The notes under the pieces: generated by a model
Seen by the model: only the letters and a program-made list of their open reading frames with translations
The model's database searches: none
Told to the model about the DNA's origin: nothing
From: Hyphomicrobiales bacterium
GTDB taxonomy: Bacteria; Pseudomonadota; Alphaproteobacteria; Rhizobiales; Xanthobacteraceae
Direction of reading: 5' to 3'
DNA: 9,711 nucleotides
NCBI GenBank assembly: GCA_003164375.1
Contig: PLTE01000033.1
Span: 1 to 9,711 of the forward strand
Position numbers and translations under genes: made by a program
Shown: positions 1 through 6,740 of the stretch, piece by piece
Layout: each line of letters begins with the position of its first letter
Numbering within the stretch: the stretch's first letter is position 1

Positions 1-30
1 CAAGCGCCGCGGTGGAGCGCCGAGAGGCGA

Positions 31-71
31 GCGGGCTTGCGCAAAGCCCGCGCCGCATCCGTCGATGCGGC
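31..71. repeat. Two adjacent perfect hairpins in the leader region
   Basis: Two 8-bp inverted repeats lie back to back. The first pairs GCGGGCTT (31-38) with AAGCCCGC (44-51) around a 5-base loop. The second pairs GCCGCATC (52-59) with GATGCGGC (64-71) around a 4-base loop. No T-run follows, so they do not look like an ordinary intrinsic terminator. They could be a palindromic intergenic element, or the 3' end of a gene that starts outside the window. The rest of 1-270 shows no convincing gene. Confidence 0.45.
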
Positions 72-213
72 CACGGAGGTGCGCCTGTCGGCGCTCCGCC
101 TCCCTTCTTTTGTTGGGGAGGCAAATTGGAATGGCTTGGTGCGGCAAAACTCGGATGCAGGGGCATCGCGAGAGCGTATTTCTGTTTTCACGTCTCCACG
201 GGGGGAGGGAGCG

Positions 214-225
214 CGTCATTGCGAG
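214..225 (+). repeat. Intergenic repeat fragment (CGTCATTGCGAG type)
   Basis: The 12-mer CGTCATTGCGAG occurs here and again in reverse orientation at 7566-7577, both times between genes. From general knowledge, this string is the core of a repeat family common in intergenic DNA of Bradyrhizobium and relatives. The flanks differ between the two copies, so these look like fragments or diverged members, not a full element. Confidence 0.5.
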
Positions 226-270
226 CGCCGCAGTGCCGGATTACGGTTCGGAAAATCACGAGGAGACGCC

Positions 271-1050
271 ATGCCGCGCTTTGCCGCCAATCTCGGCCAT
301 TTGTTTACCGAACGTCCGTTGATGGAGCGTTTCGGCGCCGCGGCGGCCGCGGGCTACACCGCGGTCGAACTGCAGTTTCCCTATGACACGCCACCCTCGG
401 CGGTGAAGGCCGAGCTCGCGCGGCTCGGTCTCACCCAACTCGGCGTCAACACGCCGCAGTCTCCGGAATCCGGCCTTGCCGCGCTACCCGGGCGCGAGCG
501 CGATTTCGAAGCGGCGTTCACCCGCGCGCTCGATTACATCGTCGCCGTCGGCGGCACCGCGATCCATTGCATGGCGGGCGTGGTGCCCCCCGAACAGCGG
601 CCGGCGGCGGAACGGGTGTTCATCGCCAATCTGACGCGCGCCGCGGCGGCCGCTGCCAAGTCGAACATCACGTTGTTGATCGAGCCGATCAACCCGCGCG
701 ACCGGCCGAATTATTTCCTCAGCCACGTCGAGCATGCCGCCGACCTGGTCGGCAAAATCGGCGCGCCGAATCTGCGCGTGCAGTTCGATTTTTATCACAA
801 TCAGATCACGGGCGGCGATCTCATCAAGCGCTTCGAGAAATATCTGGCGGTGATCGGTCATGTCCAGATCGCCGCAGTGCCGTCGCGCCATGAGCCGGAC
901 GAAGGCGAGATCAATTATCCCGCCGTGTTCGAAGCCGTCGATCGCCTCGGCTATGCCGGATGGATCGGCTGCGAATACAAGCCGCGGGGGCGGACCGAGG
1001 AGGGCTTAGGCTGGGCCAAGCCGTACGGCGTGGCGCCAAAAGGGAGCTGA
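271..1050 (+). CDS. hyi: Hydroxypyruvate isomerase family protein (Hyi/OtnI-like)
   Basis: A 259-aa TIM-barrel sugar isomerase of the xylose isomerase-like fold, close to the usual 258-260 aa of Hyi. Hyi interconverts hydroxypyruvate and tartronate semialdehyde; related OtnI proteins isomerise 2-oxo-tetronates. The expected metal and catalytic residues are visible: E138 in LLIEPIN, D173 in QFDFYH, Q199 in HVQIA and E235 in CEYKP. The start at 271 is chosen because AGGAGA (261-266) lies just upstream and the family begins MPRFAANL. The same frame is open further upstream, but that stretch reads through repeat DNA. The stop is 4 bp before the next gene, a dehydrogenase, so the two are probably co-transcribed. 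No gcl or glxR is visible, so glyoxylate-pathway use is not established. Family is confident; exact substrate is not. Confidence 0.88.
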   Translation: MPRFAANLGHLFTERPLMERFGAAAAAGYTAVELQFPYDTPPSAVKAELARLGLTQLGVNTPQSPESGLAALPGRERDFEAAFTRALDYIVAVGGTAIHCMAGVVPPEQRPAAERVFIANLTRAAAAAAKSNITLLIEPINPRDRPNYFLSHVEHAADLVGKIGAPNLRVQFDFYHNQITGGDLIKRFEKYLAVIGHVQIAAVPSRHEPDEGEINYPAVFEAVDRLGYAGWIGCEYKPRGRTEEGLGWAKPYGVAPKGS

Positions 1051-1054
1051 CGTT

Positions 1055-1798
1055 ATGCGTCTGGACGGCAAAACCGCATTGGTAACCGGCGCCGGATCCG
1101 GTATCGGCAAATGCATTGCGGAAACCTATGCGCGGGAAGGCGCCAACGTCGCTTTGGCCGACGTCGATCTTGCCGCGGCGCAACCCGCCGCGCGCGCCAT
1201 CGGCAACAAGGCCATCGCGGTGCGCTGCGACGTGACGCAGAAGGCCGATATCGCGGCGGCAGTCGCTGAGACGCTGGCGGCGTTCGGCAAGCTCGATATT
1301 TTGGTCAACAATGCGGGCACGACGCATGTCAACAAGTCGATGCTTGAGATCGACGAGGCCGAATACGATCGCATGTTCGCGGTCAATGTGAAGGGCGTGT
1401 TTCTCGGCTGTCAGGCGGTGGTGCCACAGTTTCGCAAACACGGCTCGGGCATCATCATCAATATCGGCTCGACCGCGGGCTTGCGGCCGCGGCCGGGACT
1501 ATCGGCGTATAACGCGACCAAAGGCGCGGTGCACATTCTGACCAAGTCGCTTGCCGTTGAGCTTGCGCCCGATCGCATTCGGGTTTGCGCCATCGCGCCG
1601 GTAGCGACCGAGACGCCGCTTTTGCCGTCGTTCCTCGGCCCGGCGCAGGGCCAGCGCGAAAAGTTCATTGCGACCGTGCCGCTCGGCCGCCTGGCGCGGC
1701 CGCAGGACATCGCCAACGCGGCGCTGTTCCTAGCGTCCGCCGACGCCGAATTCGTCACCGGCAATATCGTCGAGGTCGACGGCGGGCGGACCATTTAG
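1055..1798 (+). CDS. SDR family NAD(P)-dependent oxidoreductase
   Basis: A 247-aa classical short-chain dehydrogenase/reductase with one Rossmann domain, presumably a cytosolic tetramer. Visible motifs are the TGAGSGIG dinucleotide loop (11-18), an acidic residue ending beta-2 (D36, which favours NAD over NADP), NNAG (85-88), N111, and the catalytic set S139, Y152 and K156 in the AYNATKG context. The C-terminal VDGG motif is also typical. AGGGAG (1041-1046) precedes the ATG and lies inside the end of the isomerase gene, which supports translational coupling. The pairing suggests the enzyme oxidises or reduces a hydroxy acid or sugar acid linked to the isomerase product, but sequence alone does not give the substrate. 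All core catalytic residues are intact. Confidence 0.9.
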   Translation: MRLDGKTALVTGAGSGIGKCIAETYAREGANVALADVDLAAAQPAARAIGNKAIAVRCDVTQKADIAAAVAETLAAFGKLDILVNNAGTTHVNKSMLEIDEAEYDRMFAVNVKGVFLGCQAVVPQFRKHGSGIIINIGSTAGLRPRPGLSAYNATKGAVHILTKSLAVELAPDRIRVCAIAPVATETPLLPSFLGPAQGQREKFIATVPLGRLARPQDIANAALFLASADAEFVTGNIVEVDGGRTI

Positions 1799-1847
1799 TC
1801 CGTCAAAACACGTTTTTGCCGCCGAATCGGTCATAACTGTCGTCGCG

Positions 1848-1890
1848 GGCGGCTTTTGGGGGCGTGCGGCGATCAACTGGCCGCCTTTTT
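1848..1890 (+). terminator. Possible weak intrinsic terminator after the hyi-SDR operon
   Basis: GGCGGC (1848-1853) can pair with GCCGCC (1880-1885), followed directly by TTTTT (1886-1890). A shorter alternative pairs GCGGC (1866-1870) with GCCGC (1880-1884). The loops are long or the stem short, so termination efficiency is uncertain. It is correctly placed between the SDR stop and the next start. Confidence 0.3.
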
Positions 1891-1934
1891 GCTACCCCAA
1901 CCGGCGGTGTATGGTCCGCGCAAGGGAACGGGAC

Positions 1935-2525
1935 ATGTTCGGTAGAAAGCGCAAACCCGACGCGTCGGCAAAGGACGCCGCGGCGAATTCGCCGCCATCG
2001 CCGCTGCAGGCGGCGATGCATCAGGCGCGTGTCGAGGCAGCCGAGCGTACCAGCGTTGTCGTCGACCTGCGCGACGCCGAATTGGCGCGGCTTGAGCTTC
2101 TCAACGAGGCGCTCGATCCGCCGTTCACCGAGATTCCGCCCGAGGTCGATTTGTTCGACCGCGGCATCAGCCAGGGCGAGACGCCGCGGCTGTGGATCGA
2201 CGCAGTGGCGCATATCGCCATGGGACGCGACAAGCGCAGCTATCGTTTCCTCCAGGACAGCCGCATGGGCCGCCACGTGCTCGCGGAGTCCGTTGAAATC
2301 CCCGAGATCGTGCAAGCCGTGACCGGCTATGTTGCGCGGCGTCTGATCGAACGGCAGCGGGCGCTCGCCGAGAGTCCCGATCTCCTGGCGCGCGGCGCAC
2401 CCAAGGAAGCAGCGCGGCAGCAGCGGCGACGCCGGTGGCGCGCGCTGGGCGCGCTGACACTCGGCTTTGTCATCGGGGTGCTGACGCTATTCGTCGTCGC
2501 CTTGCTGATGGCGACTCGTTCTTAG
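1935..2525 (+). CDS. Conserved hypothetical tail-anchored membrane protein
   Basis: A 196-aa protein with no recognised enzymatic domain. The N-terminus is basic, then low-complexity and Ala/Pro-rich (1-35). A charged soluble region follows (about 36-160) with a helical core around RLWIDAVAHIAMGRDK and FLQDSRMGRHVLAES (86-119). An arginine cluster (162-169) precedes a single C-terminal hydrophobic helix (about 170-192) ending in MATRS. The topology suggests a tail-anchored inner-membrane protein with its bulk in the cytoplasm. I recall similar unnamed proteins in rhizobia but no known function. The ATG at 1935 is chosen over the in-frame ATG at 1911 because AAGGGA (1922-1927) lies 7 bases before it. 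The gene runs convergently into the metallophosphoesterase with 7 bp between stops. Confidence 0.75.
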   Translation: MFGRKRKPDASAKDAAANSPPSPLQAAMHQARVEAAERTSVVVDLRDAELARLELLNEALDPPFTEIPPEVDLFDRGISQGETPRLWIDAVAHIAMGRDKRSYRFLQDSRMGRHVLAESVEIPEIVQAVTGYVARRLIERQRALAESPDLLARGAPKEAARQQRRRRWRALGALTLGFVIGVLTLFVVALLMATRS

Positions 2526-2532
2526 AATAGCG

Positions 2533-3420
2533 TTAGAGCAGCATTTGCCGTGCGGTATCGGCGAAGGTTCCGTCGCTGTTGCGTTGCCGGCCGATCATTT
2601 CGCAATGCCACGGCTGCGGGGCGCCGTTCGCAGTCGCGCTATCGATGCGAAAAATATTGTAGCCGGCGGCATCCTCGTCGCCGTGACGGGTCAGCGCTGA
2701 GGCGGACGGCACGCCGACGGCCGGGATTTTTCCTTGCGGTCCGTCGAGCCAGACGATCGCGCGCTGGTGATCGTGGCCGTGGAGCAAGAGCTCGGCGCCC
2801 TTGGCGGCAAGAACCTGGAGCAGCGCTGAGCCGTCGACGAGGCGGCGTAGATGGCGCGAGGAAGGACTGATCGGCGGGTGATGGATCAAAACGATACGGA
2901 ACAGTGCGCTGGTCTGATCGAGCAGCTCGGCAAGACCGGAGAGTTGCCGTGCGCCAAGCCGTCCCGTTGCCATGAACGGTCCGGTCGGCAGTCCGGTCGC
3001 GAGCGCGATCAGCGCCACATCGCCGCGCCGGCGCAGAAACGGAAAGCGCTGCAACCCGTCGTCGCCGGTCATGTAATCGCCCCAGTATTCGGCGGGACAT
3101 TGTTCAACGCCGCGGACATATACGTCATGATTGCCGGGCACGACCGTGACGTCTTGCGCGCTGCCGAGCGCGCCGAGCCACGCGCGTGCCCGCGCATATT
3201 CCTCGGGCAGCGAGAAATTGACCAGATCGCCGGTGACCGCGATGTGGTCGGAGCGCGACGCTTTAACATCGCGGGTGATCGCGTCGAGGACTTCGGCGCG
3301 GTGGATGGCTTTGCGCTTGCGCTGCCAATTGATCAGACCAAGCCCGCGCTTGCTTGCAAGCTGGGCAAGCTGAGGCCGCGAGGCCATATGCAGATCGGAC
3401 AAATGAGCAAGCGTGAACAT
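2533..3420 (-). CDS. Metallophosphoesterase (CpdA-like, class III phosphodiesterase family)
   Basis: A 295-aa calcineurin-like phosphoesterase. All family metal-binding motifs are present in order: D9-x-H11 (HLSDLH), GDLVN with D65 and N68, GNHD (96-99), the H180-H181 pair in LIHHPP, and HGHDH with H214, H216 and H218. This implies a dinuclear metal centre hydrolysing phosphoesters. Relatives include cAMP phosphodiesterase CpdA, but the substrate cannot be fixed from sequence. The ATG at 3420 gives the typical MFTLAHLSDLH start; an in-frame GTG at 3447 would add nine residues and is less likely. No strong ribosome site precedes either start. The gene lies 54 bp downstream of mbfA on the same strand with no evident terminator between them, so it may be transcribed with it. 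No signal peptide is seen, so it is probably cytosolic. Confidence 0.88.
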   Translation of the reverse strand: MFTLAHLSDLHMASRPQLAQLASKRGLGLINWQRKRKAIHRAEVLDAITRDVKASRSDHIAVTGDLVNFSLPEEYARARAWLGALGSAQDVTVVPGNHDVYVRGVEQCPAEYWGDYMTGDDGLQRFPFLRRRGDVALIALATGLPTGPFMATGRLGARQLSGLAELLDQTSALFRIVLIHHPPISPSSRHLRRLVDGSALLQVLAAKGAELLLHGHDHQRAIVWLDGPQGKIPAVGVPSASALTRHGDEDAAGYNIFRIDSATANGAPQPWHCEMIGRQRNSDGTFADTARQMLL

Positions 3421-3474
3421 CGGGACGTGACAATTGAGAATCCGCACCCAGCATCGCAGACGCGGAATAACAAA

Positions 3475-4428
3475 TCACGAACTTCCGATGAGAATGCCGA
3501 CGGCGAATACCAGCACGCCGCCGACAACCACCTGGAAGGCCGCCTGCAGGAACGGCGTATCCATATAGCGCGTCCGGATCCAAGAAATCGCGATGAGCTC
3601 CACCGCGACCACGGCAAAGGCCAGCGACGTCGCAATATAAAAGTGCGGAATGAGATAGGGCAGCGCGTGGCCGAGACCGCCGACCGCGGTCATCGCGCCG
3701 CAGACCGCGCCGCGCATCACCGGTGCGCCGCGCCCGGTGAGCGAGCCGTCGTCCGACATCGCTTCGGCAAAAGCCATCGAAATACCGGCGCCGATGGCCG
3801 CCGCCAGTCCGACGAGAAATGTCGACCAGGTATTATGGGTGGCAAACGCCGCCGCGAACAACGGCGCCAGCGTCGAGACGGAGCCGTCCATCAAGCCGGC
3901 AAGGCCGGGCTGCACATATTGCAGCACGAACATGCGCCGCGCCGTCTGGTCTTCGGTGGCGCGCGCTTGCGGGGTCAGCTTCTCGCCGAGATCGTGGGCG
4001 AGTTTTTCGTGCTTGTCCTCGGCGGCGGCAAGCCGCGTCAAGAGATCGCGCACCGCGTCGTCGCGCGCGGTCTGGGCGGCGCGGCGATAGAAGCGCGCGG
4101 TCTCATACTCCATCTCTTCGGCGAACTTGCGCGTGGCGTCCAGGCTGAGCGTGCGGTTGAGCCAGATTGGCCGGCGTTCGACGAAGCCTTTGACGTCCTG
4201 CCGGCGGATCAGCGGCAAAAAGTCGCCGAATTTCTTGCGGTGAAGATCGAGCAGCATGTCGCGATGCCCGATCTCTTCCTGCGCCATTTTATCGTACATA
4301 TCCGCAGTGTCCGGGTAGGACCCGCGGAGCCTGTCGGCGAAGGAGCGGTAGATGCGGTTGTCTTCGTCTTCGTTCGATATGGCGAGCGCCAGAGTTTCCT
4401 GCTCGTTGAGGTCGGCAAAGCGTTTCAC
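3475..4428 (-). CDS. mbfA: MbfA: membrane-bound ferritin/VIT-family iron exporter
   Basis: A 317-aa two-domain protein. The N-terminal erythrin/ferritin-like four-helix domain (about 1-165) carries di-iron ligands: E20, the E52-xx-H55 pair, E105 or a neighbour in KFAEEMEYE, and E137-xx-H140. The C-terminal half (about 168-317) is a VIT1/CCC1-type transporter with GLMDGSVSTLAPLFAAAF (177-194) and several hydrophobic helices. In Bradyrhizobium and Agrobacterium MbfA exports iron across the inner membrane and helps resist iron and peroxide stress. That is known of the family and inferred here. Translation starts at GTG, with AAGGGGAAG (4432-4440) in place and no in-frame ATG nearby upstream. A perfect Irr-type palindrome lies 52 bp upstream, as expected for a gene repressed by Irr when iron is low. 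A NUDIX gene diverges from the same region. Confidence 0.93.
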   Translation of the reverse strand: MKRFADLNEQETLALAISNEDEDNRIYRSFADRLRGSYPDTADMYDKMAQEEIGHRDMLLDLHRKKFGDFLPLIRRQDVKGFVERRPIWLNRTLSLDATRKFAEEMEYETARFYRRAAQTARDDAVRDLLTRLAAAEDKHEKLAHDLGEKLTPQARATEDQTARRMFVLQYVQPGLAGLMDGSVSTLAPLFAAAFATHNTWSTFLVGLAAAIGAGISMAFAEAMSDDGSLTGRGAPVMRGAVCGAMTAVGGLGHALPYLIPHFYIATSLAFAVVAVELIAISWIRTRYMDTPFLQAAFQVVVGGVLVFAVGILIGSS

Positions 4429-4431
4429 GGG

Positions 4432-4440
4432 CTTCCCCTT
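4432..4440 (-). promoter_or_regulatory. Ribosome binding site supporting the mbfA GTG start
   Basis: On the minus strand AAGGGGAAG lies three bases before the GTG at 4428; the AAGGGG core is about six bases away. No in-frame ATG occurs nearby upstream, so this site decides the start of mbfA. Confidence 0.6.
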
Positions 4441-4479
4441 GGCGGAGCGATCTGCATGGTGGCTGTCGGCAACATGAGC

Positions 4480-4500
4480 TACTTAGAACGTTTCTAAGTA
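4480..4500. promoter_or_regulatory. Irr box (iron control element) between mbfA and the NUDIX gene
   Basis: A perfect inverted repeat has arms TACTTAGAA (4480-4488) and TTCTAAGTA (4492-4500) around CGT. The core TTAGAA-N3-TTCTAA fits the iron control element bound by Irr, the Fur-family regulator of rhizobia that is active when iron is scarce. Position supports this: it is 52 bp before mbfA, a known Irr target in relatives. It is also 61 bp before the divergent NUDIX gene, so it could affect both. An overlapping mbfA promoter could not be assigned. Confidence 0.82.
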
Positions 4501-4561
4501 TGGGGCTAGTCGAGCACTGCGATCGGGTCGGCAACGCGGGTCTTCAACATGGTTCTGAACA

Positions 4562-5044
4562 ATGGCTCTTGACGTTATCCGCCGCTCACTCGAGCCAGCG
4601 ATCCGGCGGCTCCTGCACGCCTATTGGCGCTTCTCGCGCGGTCTTACCGTCGGCGTGCGGGCGCTCGTCTTCGATGGCGAAGGCCGCGTCTTCCTGGTCA
4701 AGCACTCTTATCTGCCGGGCTGGCATCTGCCCGGCGGCGGTGTCGAGACGGGAGAAACGCTGATTGCTGCGCTTGAGCGCGAATTGCGCGAGGAAGGCAA
4801 CATCGAACTGACCGAGCCGCCGGTGTTCCATGCCGTCTATTTCAATCGCCGGGTATCGCGGCGCGATCACGTGGCGATCTACGTCGTCCATGCGTTCCGC
4901 CAGGTCGCGCCGCCGCAGCCCAATAGCGAGATCGTGGCCCACGGCTTCTTTGCGCCCAAGGAGCTGCCCGCCGACACCTCGCGCGCGACGCGCGAGCGCA
5001 TTGCCGAGGTGCTGACCGGGCGACCGGCCGCCGAAATCTGGTGA
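4562..5044 (+). CDS. NUDIX hydrolase
   Basis: A 160-aa NUDIX-fold protein, likely a Mg-dependent pyrophosphohydrolase acting on a nucleoside diphosphate derivative. The NUDIX box spans about 59-81: G59, E65 and the R73-E74-L75-R76-E77-E78 core that binds metal are all present. The usual Gly near the end of the box is N80, a minor deviation that need not abolish activity. WHLPGGGVETGE just before the box is typical. An N-terminal extension of about 28 residues, basic and helix-like (IRRSLEPAIRRLLHAYWRF), precedes the first strand. The ATG at 4562 has only a weak ribosome site. The gene diverges from mbfA across the Irr-type palindrome. Its 3' end converges on the hydroquinone reductase with 19 bp between stops. 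Substrate unknown. Confidence 0.9.
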   Translation: MALDVIRRSLEPAIRRLLHAYWRFSRGLTVGVRALVFDGEGRVFLVKHSYLPGWHLPGGGVETGETLIAALERELREEGNIELTEPPVFHAVYFNRRVSRRDHVAIYVVHAFRQVAPPQPNSEIVAHGFFAPKELPADTSRATRERIAEVLTGRPAAEIW

Positions 5045-5063
5045 TCGGTGCGGACCGCTTCGT

Positions 5064-6047
5064 TCAGCCGAAACGGCCGCGATCGTGCGGCGCCGTGAGA
5101 TCGATCAGCGGTCCGATCGGAACGATGCCGGTCGGATTGATCTTGCGATGGCTGCCGTAATAATGCCGCTTGATGTGATCGAGGCTTACGGTCTCGGCTA
5201 CTCCCGGCACTTGGTAGAGATCGCGTAAGTAATTCCAGAGCGCGGGGTAATCGACGATGCGCCGCAGGTTGCATTTGAAGTGGCCGTAATAGACCGCATC
5301 GAAACGCACAAGCGTGGTGAACAGCCGCCAATCGGCTTCGGTGATCCGCCCGCCGACAAGATAGCGCTGGCGCGTCAGAAGCTCTTCGAGTTTATCGAGC
5401 GTCGCGAAAACGGTCCGCGCCGCCTCTTCATAAGCCTCCTGGCTGGTCGCAAAACCGGCACGATAAACGCCATTGTTGATGGTCGGATAGACAAGCGCAT
5501 TGATGCGATCGATTTCTTCACGCAATTCGACGGGGTAGTAATCGTTATGCACGCCGGTGAACGCCTCGAACGCCGAATTCAGCATGCGAATGATTTCGGA
5601 GGATTCGTTGTTGACGATGGTGTGCCGCTTTTTGTCCCACAACACGGGCACGGTGACGCGGCCGGTATAATGCGGGTCGGCGATGAGATAGACCTCGGCG
5701 AGCGAGGACTTGCCGTTGACGGTATCGAGCGTCGCCCCCGGTCCGGTGCCGAACACCCACCCGGCGTCGCCCATGAGCGGCTCGACGACGGAGACCGAGA
5801 TCGCGTTCTCGAGCTCCTTCAGTTTGCGGAAGATCAGGGTACGGTGTGCCCACGGGCAGGCGAGCGAAACGTAAAGATGATAGCGATCCGCTTCGGCAGG
5901 AAAACCGCCTTCGCCCGTCGGACCGGAGGTGCCGTCGGCCGTAATGGAATTGCGGTAGGTCGTCGGCGGGCGAACGAAACGACCATCCTGGTTGCGCGTA
6001 GGATCGTCCTGTCGCCAAGCCCCGCGTTCAAGCACGCCGAGAGCCAT
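5064..6047 (-). CDS. Glutathionyl-hydroquinone reductase (Xi-class GST, YqjG/PcpF-like)
   Basis: A 327-aa protein, the normal length for Xi-class glutathione transferases, which reduce glutathionyl-hydroquinones to free hydroquinone using GSH. The thioredoxin-like N-terminal domain carries the catalytic cysteine C64 in SLACPWAHRT, followed by the glutathione-binding VPVLWD (133-138) and NNESSEI (146-152). The helical C-terminal domain contains YPTINNGVYRAGFA, with Y195, and ends in the family signature HIKRHYYGSHRKINPTGIVPIGP (split about 291-312). Cys rather than Ser/Tyr chemistry marks it as a reductase and not a conjugating GST. Cytosolic; the likely role is salvage of quinone adducts or detoxification of aromatics. 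The start ATG at 6047 has a weak ribosome site. It is divergent from the GNAT gene over 145 bp. Confidence 0.92.
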   Translation of the reverse strand: MALGVLERGAWRQDDPTRNQDGRFVRPPTTYRNSITADGTSGPTGEGGFPAEADRYHLYVSLACPWAHRTLIFRKLKELENAISVSVVEPLMGDAGWVFGTGPGATLDTVNGKSSLAEVYLIADPHYTGRVTVPVLWDKKRHTIVNNESSEIIRMLNSAFEAFTGVHNDYYPVELREEIDRINALVYPTINNGVYRAGFATSQEAYEEAARTVFATLDKLEELLTRQRYLVGGRITEADWRLFTTLVRFDAVYYGHFKCNLRRIVDYPALWNYLRDLYQVPGVAETVSLDHIKRHYYGSHRKINPTGIVPIGPLIDLTAPHDRGRFG

Positions 6048-6192
6048 ATCTGCTAAGCTCCAATGTACCGTCGCTGCTTGATGTAATTATCCCATTGCAC
6101 TGGCAAAAGGGTGTCCGCCTTCGCCGCGGCGGGGCAGGCCTCCGCGACCATTGGCTGGACCTTAGCCGGCCCAAATGCTAGGCGGCGGCACG

Positions 6193-6690
6193 ATGAACGA
6201 CATCTCCTTCGCCATACTGCCCGAGACGCTCAGCGATGCGCTGGCGATCGAACGCTTGCACGAACGCACCTTCGGTCCCGGCCGCTACGCCAAAAGCGCC
6301 TATCGGTTGCGCGAGCAGGTCCCGCACGGGTTGGACGTGTCCTTCACGGCAAGAATCGGCACGCTGCTGGTTGGCTCGGTGCGGCTTTCGCCTGTTCGCA
6401 TCGGCGAAACCAAGGCGCTACTGCTCGGTCCGCTGACGGTCGAGCCCGTTTTTCGCGAACGCGGCGTCGGGCAGGCCTTGATCGAACGCGCGCTGCAAGA
6501 GGCTCGCGCCAAGGGCCATCGGCTTGTCATCCTGGTGGGCGATGAGCCCTACTACGGCAAATGCGGTTTCAAACGCGTTCCGCCGGGGCGCGCGGTGATG
6601 CCAGGGCCGGTCGATCCGGGACGGCTTCTGGTCGCCGAACTCGTCGACGGCGCGTTTGAGGGCGTGTCGGGATCGATCCGGCCGGATTGA
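6193..6690 (+). CDS. GNAT family N-acetyltransferase (YhbS-like)
   Basis: A 165-aa single-domain GNAT protein. Acetyl-CoA-binding motif A is clear: GPLTVEPVFRERGVGQALIERAL (about 79-101), with the R88-x-x-G91-x-G93 pyrophosphate loop. LVGDEPYYGKCGF (114-126) is the conserved signature of the YhbS group, COG3153. These enzymes acetylate amines using acetyl-CoA; the acceptor is not known here. The ATG at 6193 is preferred over the in-frame ATG at 6175 because AGGCGG (6180-6185) lies seven bases before it and the protein aligns from MNDISF. No signal peptide, so cytosolic. It is followed after 50 bp by a gene on the opposite strand. Confidence 0.9.
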   Translation: MNDISFAILPETLSDALAIERLHERTFGPGRYAKSAYRLREQVPHGLDVSFTARIGTLLVGSVRLSPVRIGETKALLLGPLTVEPVFRERGVGQALIERALQEARAKGHRLVILVGDEPYYGKCGFKRVPPGRAVMPGPVDPGRLLVAELVDGAFEGVSGSIRPD

Positions 6691-6740
6691 AAGCCGCCAT
6701 CGCGTGAGCGCCGGAGAATTCAGCCACGCTGCGTAGCAGG

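Noticed and set aside
37..270. N-terminal extension of the isomerase frame
   Set aside because: The reading frame is open but reads through repeat DNA, and a strong ribosome site with the family-typical N-terminus lies at 271.
3421..3447. GTG start adding nine residues to the metallophosphoesterase
   Set aside because: The family normally starts just before the LAHLSDLH strand, and no better ribosome site supports the longer form.
2851..4497. 548-codon open frame on the plus strand
   Set aside because: It is antisense to the metallophosphoesterase and mbfA, whose motifs are intact; long open antisense frames are expected at this GC content.
5280..6056. 258-codon plus-strand frame
   Set aside because: Antisense to the hydroquinone reductase, with no recognisable motifs.
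6111..6545. 144-codon plus-strand frame overlapping the acetyltransferase
   Set aside because: Arg/Ala-rich out-of-frame translation; the overlapping frame carries clear GNAT motifs and a ribosome site.
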